DNA of 64,000 nt from Terrabacter sp. Root181 (GTDB lineage: Bacteria > Actinomycetota > Actinomycetes > Actinomycetales > Dermatophilaceae), in contig NZ_LMHU01000001.1 in assembly GCF_001428505.1 (NCBI RefSeq), forward strand, positions 459,055 through 523,054. Reading direction: 5' to 3'. Under the pieces are notes generated by a model, which saw only the letters and a program-made list of their open reading frames with translations, was not told the DNA's origin and did no database searches. A program made the position numbers and the translations under genes. Positions 60,574 through 64,000 of the stretch are shown piece by piece (the first letter of the stretch is position 1; each line of letters opens with the position of its first letter).

Positions 60574-60975
60574 TCAGCCGAGGTTGTGGTCGAAGTCCAT
60601 GCGGTGGGTGCCGTCGGCGTCGACGTGCAACCGGACGGTGCCCTCGATGCCGGCCAGCTCCTCGGTGCCGCTGCCCGGCACGATGAGGCCGTACTCGTTC
60701 GAGCGGTCCGCGCCGCTGGTCGAGGCGGCGTGCACGAAGTTGAAGGCGCCGTGGCGCCCGGCGACGGTGCCCTCGAAGGACTCGAGCGCGACGTACGTGC
60801 CGACACCGGAGGTCTGGTCGAAGGCCGACGTGAACTGGGTGACGCTGCGCCCCTCGACGTCACCGGCATACGCCTTGCGCATGCGCAGGTGCCCGGTGGG
60901 CAGCGCCGTCGTCACGTCGGGGACGTAGTCGGTGACGTCGAAGTCGGACGTCGTGAAGGTCGAGGTGCTCAGCAT
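60574..60975 (-). CDS. DUF3224 family protein
   Basis: A 133-residue beta-rich soluble protein matching DUF3224 over its length: 'GRSVTQFTSAFDQTSGVGTY', 'ALESFEGTVAGRHGAFNFVH', 'LIVPGSGTEELAGIEGTVRL' and the end 'DGTHRMDFDHNLG'. The family probably adopts an allene-oxide-cyclase-like barrel; function is not known. It stands alone, converging on the mannosidase gene with a terminator between. Confidence 0.88.
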   Translation of the reverse strand: MLSTSTFTTSDFDVTDYVPDVTTALPTGHLRMRKAYAGDVEGRSVTQFTSAFDQTSGVGTYVALESFEGTVAGRHGAFNFVHAASTSGADRSNEYGLIVPGSGTEELAGIEGTVRLHVDADGTHRMDFDHNLG

Positions 60976-61027
60976 GAGCCCGACGCTATCGACCCGAATG
61001 CCGTTGGGCTAGAACGTTTCCGACGGG

Positions 61028-61927
61028 TCAGCCGTGCGCCGCGTCGTCGAGCAGCTGCTCGATCGTGCGCCGGGCCATGGCGGAGAACCCCGGATTGGTG
61101 CGCTCGTAGTACGGCACGATGTGGGCCGCCTGCGTCAGGGCGTGGCCGCGGGCTCGCTCCCACGTGCCCTCGTCGACACCGAGGGCCTCGCGGTATGCCG
61201 CCCGGCCCGTCCGGGAGAACATCGTCCACGCCGCGATCGTGTCGGCCGCCGGGTCGCCGACGCCGACGCTCCCGAAGTCGAGGACGGCCTCGACGTGTCC
61301 GTCCCGGACGAGCACGTTGGGTGGCAGCAGGTCGCCGTGGAGCCACACGCGGTCCGAGCTGGAACCGGTGAGGACGGGGGCCTGCATCGCGCGGTCCCAC
61401 GCGGCGAGGGCGGCGTCGGCGTCGACGAGATGGCGGGACCGCTGCAGGGCGTCCCGGGTCGAGGCGTCGACCTCCGCCAGCGGCCGACGCCCACCCGGAG
61501 GCGCGTCCGGGGGAGCCGGTACGGCGCGCAGGGCGGCGACGAAGGCGCCGAGGTCGGCTGCCGCGCGGGCCTCCTCCACGGCGCCGACGGCATACGGACT
61601 GCCGGTCACCCATCGGAACACCGCCCACACGTGGGGGAACTCGCTGGTCGGTTCCCCGACCGCCACGGCTTCCGGGACGGTGAGCGGGAGGGACGGCGCG
61701 AGCCGGGGCAGCCACTCCAGCTCCCTGGCCAGGTCGTGCGCCCAGGCCGCGACTCGCGGAAGGCGCACGTAGAGGTCGTCGCCGAGGCGGATGATCGCGT
61801 TGACGGTCCCGGTCGACGCGAACGGCCGCACGGGAAGGTGGGCGAGGTGCGGGAGCTGGTCGGCGAGGAGCCGGCGGACGAGGTCCTCGCTGACCACGAG
61901 CTCGTCCGCGTGCATCCGTGCGGTCAC
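61028..61927 (-). CDS. Aminoglycoside phosphotransferase family kinase
   Basis: A 299-residue APH-fold kinase. The N-lobe has 'FASTGTVNAIIRLGDDLYVR' and the catalytic loop is 'WLHGDLLPPNVLVRDG' with Asp and Asn in the normal positions, followed by the Mg loop 'VEAVLDFGSVGVGDPAADT'. This complete motif distinguishes it from the copy at 30800, which has Glu. The GTG at 61927 overlaps the upstream stop (GTGA); an ATG four codons later is possible. Substrate unknown. Confidence 0.88.
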   Translation of the reverse strand: MTARMHADELVVSEDLVRRLLADQLPHLAHLPVRPFASTGTVNAIIRLGDDLYVRLPRVAAWAHDLARELEWLPRLAPSLPLTVPEAVAVGEPTSEFPHVWAVFRWVTGSPYAVGAVEEARAAADLGAFVAALRAVPAPPDAPPGGRRPLAEVDASTRDALQRSRHLVDADAALAAWDRAMQAPVLTGSSSDRVWLHGDLLPPNVLVRDGHVEAVLDFGSVGVGDPAADTIAAWTMFSRTGRAAYREALGVDEGTWERARGHALTQAAHIVPYYERTNPGFSAMARRTIEQLLDDAAHG

Positions 61928-62328
61928 AGGGCGCGCATGCGGTTGTTGCGGGCGCCGTGCTCGACCTCGGCGAGGCCGAGCTCCTCGAGCAGGGGAGGCA
62001 GGTACATGCCGACGCGCCCTCGGTAGCCCTTGCGCAGGCCGTACCAGCCACCGAGCGGGTTGGTCTCCGACCGCGCCCAGGCCTCCACGGTCCCCTCCTT
62101 CGCCGGCTTCTGCTCGTCAGCCGACCCGAGCGGGACCCAGTCACCCTGTTCCCGCAGCCAGGCGTGGAGGTCGTCGACGACCCTGGCGTCGTATGTCAGC
62201 CGCGTCGATCCCACCTGGCAGACGAGCTGGGCCGGCTCGGCGCCGTCGTCGCGGCTCATCGTGTACTCCGAGGTGCCCGCCGGCGTGCGCAGCACCCACG
62301 GGTCGTCGGCGCTTCCGGTCCCGCTCAC
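61924..62328 (-). CDS. Small conserved hypothetical protein (DUF6855-like)
   Basis: A 134-residue protein with AGGAGG five bases before a GTG. 'GTGSADDPWVLRTPAGTSEY' opens many short actinobacterial proteins of unknown function, and 'VSTRLTYD'-like and 'LGGWYGLRKGYRGRVGMYLP' segments follow ('VGSTRLTYDARVVDDLHAWL'). It is soluble and basic at the C-terminus. The stop overlaps the start of the kinase gene, so the two form an operon. The family name is tentative. Confidence 0.7.
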   Translation of the reverse strand: MSGTGSADDPWVLRTPAGTSEYTMSRDDGAEPAQLVCQVGSTRLTYDARVVDDLHAWLREQGDWVPLGSADEQKPAKEGTVEAWARSETNPLGGWYGLRKGYRGRVGMYLPPLLEELGLAEVEHGARNNRMRAL

Positions 62329-62376
62329 GGTGTCCTCCTGGTCTCGACGTCGTCGCCCACCTTTCTACTCCCGCGT

Positions 62377-62409
62377 CGTCAGGACGGCGTCAAGATCGCG
62401 TCAGGATGC
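62377..62409 (+). promoter_or_regulatory. Three 11-bp-phased direct repeats, OmpR/KdpE-type operator
   Basis: CGTCAGGA, CGTCAAGA and CGTCAGGA begin at 62377, 62388 and 62399, an exact 11-base period. Response regulators of the OmpR/PhoB class bind such head-to-tail repeats. The array ends 47 bases before the DUF4118 gene, a KdpD-like protein, so KdpE is a plausible regulator. Confidence 0.6.
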
Positions 62410-62455
62410 GGGCGAGATGGCGAGCTGTCCCTGCCGGCGGGTGTTGCGTGGAGTC

Positions 62456-63286
62456 ATGACCACTGACTGGCTCGCCGATCACCGCGCCTGGACGCGGTGG
62501 GGCTCCCTGCTCCTGCCCATCCTCGTGGGCGCGGCCCTCGGCCTCTTCCGCGACGGGATGAACCAGAGCACCGCGGCCATGGTGCTCGTGCTCACCGTCG
62601 TCGCGGCCGCCGCCACGGGCGACAGGGTCGCCGGCATCATCGCCGCCCTCTCGGCCGCGGGCGCCTTCGACTTCTTCCTCACCGAGCCGTACTACTCGTT
62701 CTCGATCCATCACCGGGAGGACCTCGAGCTCGCCGTCGCGCTCGTCGTCGTCGGTCTCGCCGTCACGGAGATCGCGCTGTGGGGACGTCGCCAGCAGGCC
62801 GCGGCGCAGCGCCGCGACGGGTACATCTCCGGTCTGACCCACCTGCTCGACCTGCCGCCGGACACGACCGAGCACGCCCGGGCCGACGCCATCGGGACCG
62901 CGATCACCACGGTGCTCGGCGCCGACCGGTCCACGTGGGACGCCGGCCATCCCCGCTGGAACGACGCCGTCATCGGCGCGGACGGCCAGGTGACCACCGG
63001 CGGGCGACGCCTCCCCGTCGAGCGGGTCGGGCTGCCCACGGACGGCTACACCGCGGTCGTCGTCCGTCGCGGCACCGACCTCGTCGGTCACTTCCGCGTG
63101 ACGGCCTCGACGCACGTCGCGCGACCCACGACCGAGCAGCTGCGCGTCGCCGTGCTCCTCGCCGACCGGATGGCGAACGCACGAGCGCCGCGGCCCGCCA
63201 CCGAGGAGGGGATGGCGGGACGCGACGCAGGCGTGCGGGCGCGAGGGACCGGCATCGTCGGCGACCCGTTCGCAACCCCTGAGTAA
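62456..63286 (+). CDS. DUF4118 domain membrane protein (KdpD sensor-like, no kinase)
   Basis: A 276-residue protein. The first 110 residues have four hydrophobic segments with the DUF4118 pattern known from the KdpD sensor ('VVAAAATGDRVAGIIAALSA', 'GAFDFFLTEPYYSFSIHHRE'). The remainder is a soluble alpha/beta domain of GAF-like size ('LGADRSTWDAGHPRWNDAVI', 'VRRGTDLVGHFRVTASTHVA'). There is no histidine-kinase or ATP-binding region. It may be a sensor accessory for potassium or turgor response. Upstream phased repeats point to control by an OmpR-family regulator. Confidence 0.83.
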   Translation: MTTDWLADHRAWTRWGSLLLPILVGAALGLFRDGMNQSTAAMVLVLTVVAAAATGDRVAGIIAALSAAGAFDFFLTEPYYSFSIHHREDLELAVALVVVGLAVTEIALWGRRQQAAAQRRDGYISGLTHLLDLPPDTTEHARADAIGTAITTVLGADRSTWDAGHPRWNDAVIGADGQVTTGGRRLPVERVGLPTDGYTAVVVRRGTDLVGHFRVTASTHVARPTTEQLRVAVLLADRMANARAPRPATEEGMAGRDAGVRARGTGIVGDPFATPE

Positions 63287-63364
63287 CCTAGGCGGCCGCG
63301 AGGGACCGTTGGGTAAAGAGTGAGTCAGGAAATGCTGGGAGCGCCCTGAGTGTCGCGGCCCGGG

Positions 63365-64000
63365 TCAGGCAACCCTTGCCGCGTTGTAGAGCGTCTCCTC
63401 GACGGTGCCGAAGTACGGCCCGTACATGACGTTCTTCTCGCCGCGGTAGCCGAAGCTGTTGAGGGAGTTGAGGACGCCGCCGGTGATCCAGCCGCCACCC
63501 GACGAGCCGCCGGTCATGCTGCACGGCAGGCGGTTGTCCGTCGAGCCCCGGGTGTCCTTCGTCGTGGGACCCGAGCAGCGCCACAGGGTCTGGCCGTCGT
63601 AGGGGCTCGCCTGCGGGTAGCCGTAGGCGTCGAAGGTCCGGTTGTAGCCCAGGTTGAACGCGATGGGGTAGGCACCGCCCACCGTGGCGGCGAGCGTCTT
63701 GCCGCCCATCTGGTTCATGACGGCGAAGCCGATGTCGTGGTTGAAGTCGCCGCTCGTGCGCCATTCGGAGGTGGTCAGCAGGGTGCGCGCTGTGAACGTG
63801 CCGTAGGGGCGGACGCCGTTCTCGTACTTCGGGACGAAGGCGAAGTTCGTCACGTAGGCCCCGGGCCCCTCGTTGACGCAGTGCCCGGCCGTCGTCACGA
63901 GCGAGCCGGTGCCGCTCGCGGTGACGGTGCCGGAGCACACGTAGTTGAGGCCCTTCTCGGTGAAGAACACCTTGCCGAAGAGCGGCGAGGCGGGCACCTG
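63365..64000 (-). CDS. Trypsin-like serine protease, probably secreted (partial at the 5' end)
   Basis: The last 211 codons lie in the window and the frame is open through base 64000, so the N-terminus, including any signal peptide, is missing. The chymotrypsin-fold triad is visible: His in 'SLVTTAGHCVNEG', Asp in 'DFNHDIGFAVMNQ' and Ser in 'SMTGGSSGGGWITG'. Cys pairs flank the His and Ser loops ('YVCSGTV...GHC' and 'RCSG...LPCS'), as in exported proteases. The first GTG inside the window (63997) follows a Gln codon and is probably internal. Confidence 0.85.
   Translation of the reverse strand, partial: QVPASPLFGKVFFTEKGLNYVCSGTVTASGTGSLVTTAGHCVNEGPGAYVTNFAFVPKYENGVRPYGTFTARTLLTTSEWRTSGDFNHDIGFAVMNQMGGKTLAATVGGAYPIAFNLGYNRTFDAYGYPQASPYDGQTLWRCSGPTTKDTRGSTDNRLPCSMTGGSSGGGWITGGVLNSLNSFGYRGEKNVMYGPYFGTVEETLYNAARVA

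Noticed and set aside
1-64000. tRNA or rRNA genes
   Set aside because: No intergenic stretch shows a cloverleaf with a conserved TTCGA arm or rRNA sequence on either strand, as far as reading by eye allows.

Overview
This window is a high-GC chromosomal segment of an actinobacterium. The overwhelming G/C bias at third codon positions, the LacI, MocR, ECF42 and ClgR-type regulators, the predicted 10-methyl branched fatty-acid genes and the many apparently leaderless promoters point to Micrococcales, most likely Intrasporangiaceae (Janibacter/Knoellia/Phycicoccus relatives). That placement is inferred, not measured. I see no rRNA, tRNA, CRISPR array, intact transposon or prophage. Coding density is very high; the only gene-free stretch over 300 bases is about 20756-21198, and it holds a structured repeat array.

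Layout. 1-5281: an ebo-type metabolite-traffic operon (end of a TIM-barrel isomerase, eboA, eboB, eboE, eboF, a second TIM-barrel isomerase), cut by the window edge. 5314-10795: small metabolic and stress genes, including a DGPF/ECF42 sigma-factor pair. 10876-12805: a persulfide-type CsoR/CstR repressor facing a CoA-disulfide reductase-rhodanese, with a near-perfect operator at the oxidoreductase promoter. 13448-16173: tmsB/tmsA, predicted to make 10-methylstearic (tuberculostearic) acid. 17434-19131: a second ECF42/DGPF pair whose promoter matches the first. 19250-21086: a fusion of an XRE DNA-binding domain with a RelA/SpoT alarmone-synthetase domain, preceded by a spaced array of semi-palindromes. 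21199-35073: transporters (KimA-like APC, amino-acid APC, MFS, two CDF metal exporters with their ArsR repressor), a MocR regulator and assorted enzymes. 35115-44886: penicillin-acylase-type hydrolase, Pol IV, PAP2 phosphatase, two patches of gene wreckage, and a large flavoprotein. 45015-50896: an extra ClpP pair, secreted proteins, two secreted peptidoglycan-active proteins and a ClgR-type regulator. 51118-53009: a DrrAB-type ABC exporter. 53033-60489: a mannose locus (manA, LacI repressor, 1705-residue secreted GH92 mannosidase). 60574-64000: small proteins, an orphan KdpD-like DUF4118 membrane protein behind 11-bp-phased direct repeats, and a truncated secreted serine protease.

Functional links visible in the DNA: the two ECF42 operons share an identically spaced promoter; the ClpP pair and the ClgR-like gene share a ClgR box; CstR has an operator at the sulfur-detoxifying gene; the small HTH gene at 9685 has twin operators bracketing its own promoter; the LacI gene, manA and the mannosidase form one divergent mannan-use locus. 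The most novel candidate is the XRE-RelA/SpoT fusion with its phased upstream array.
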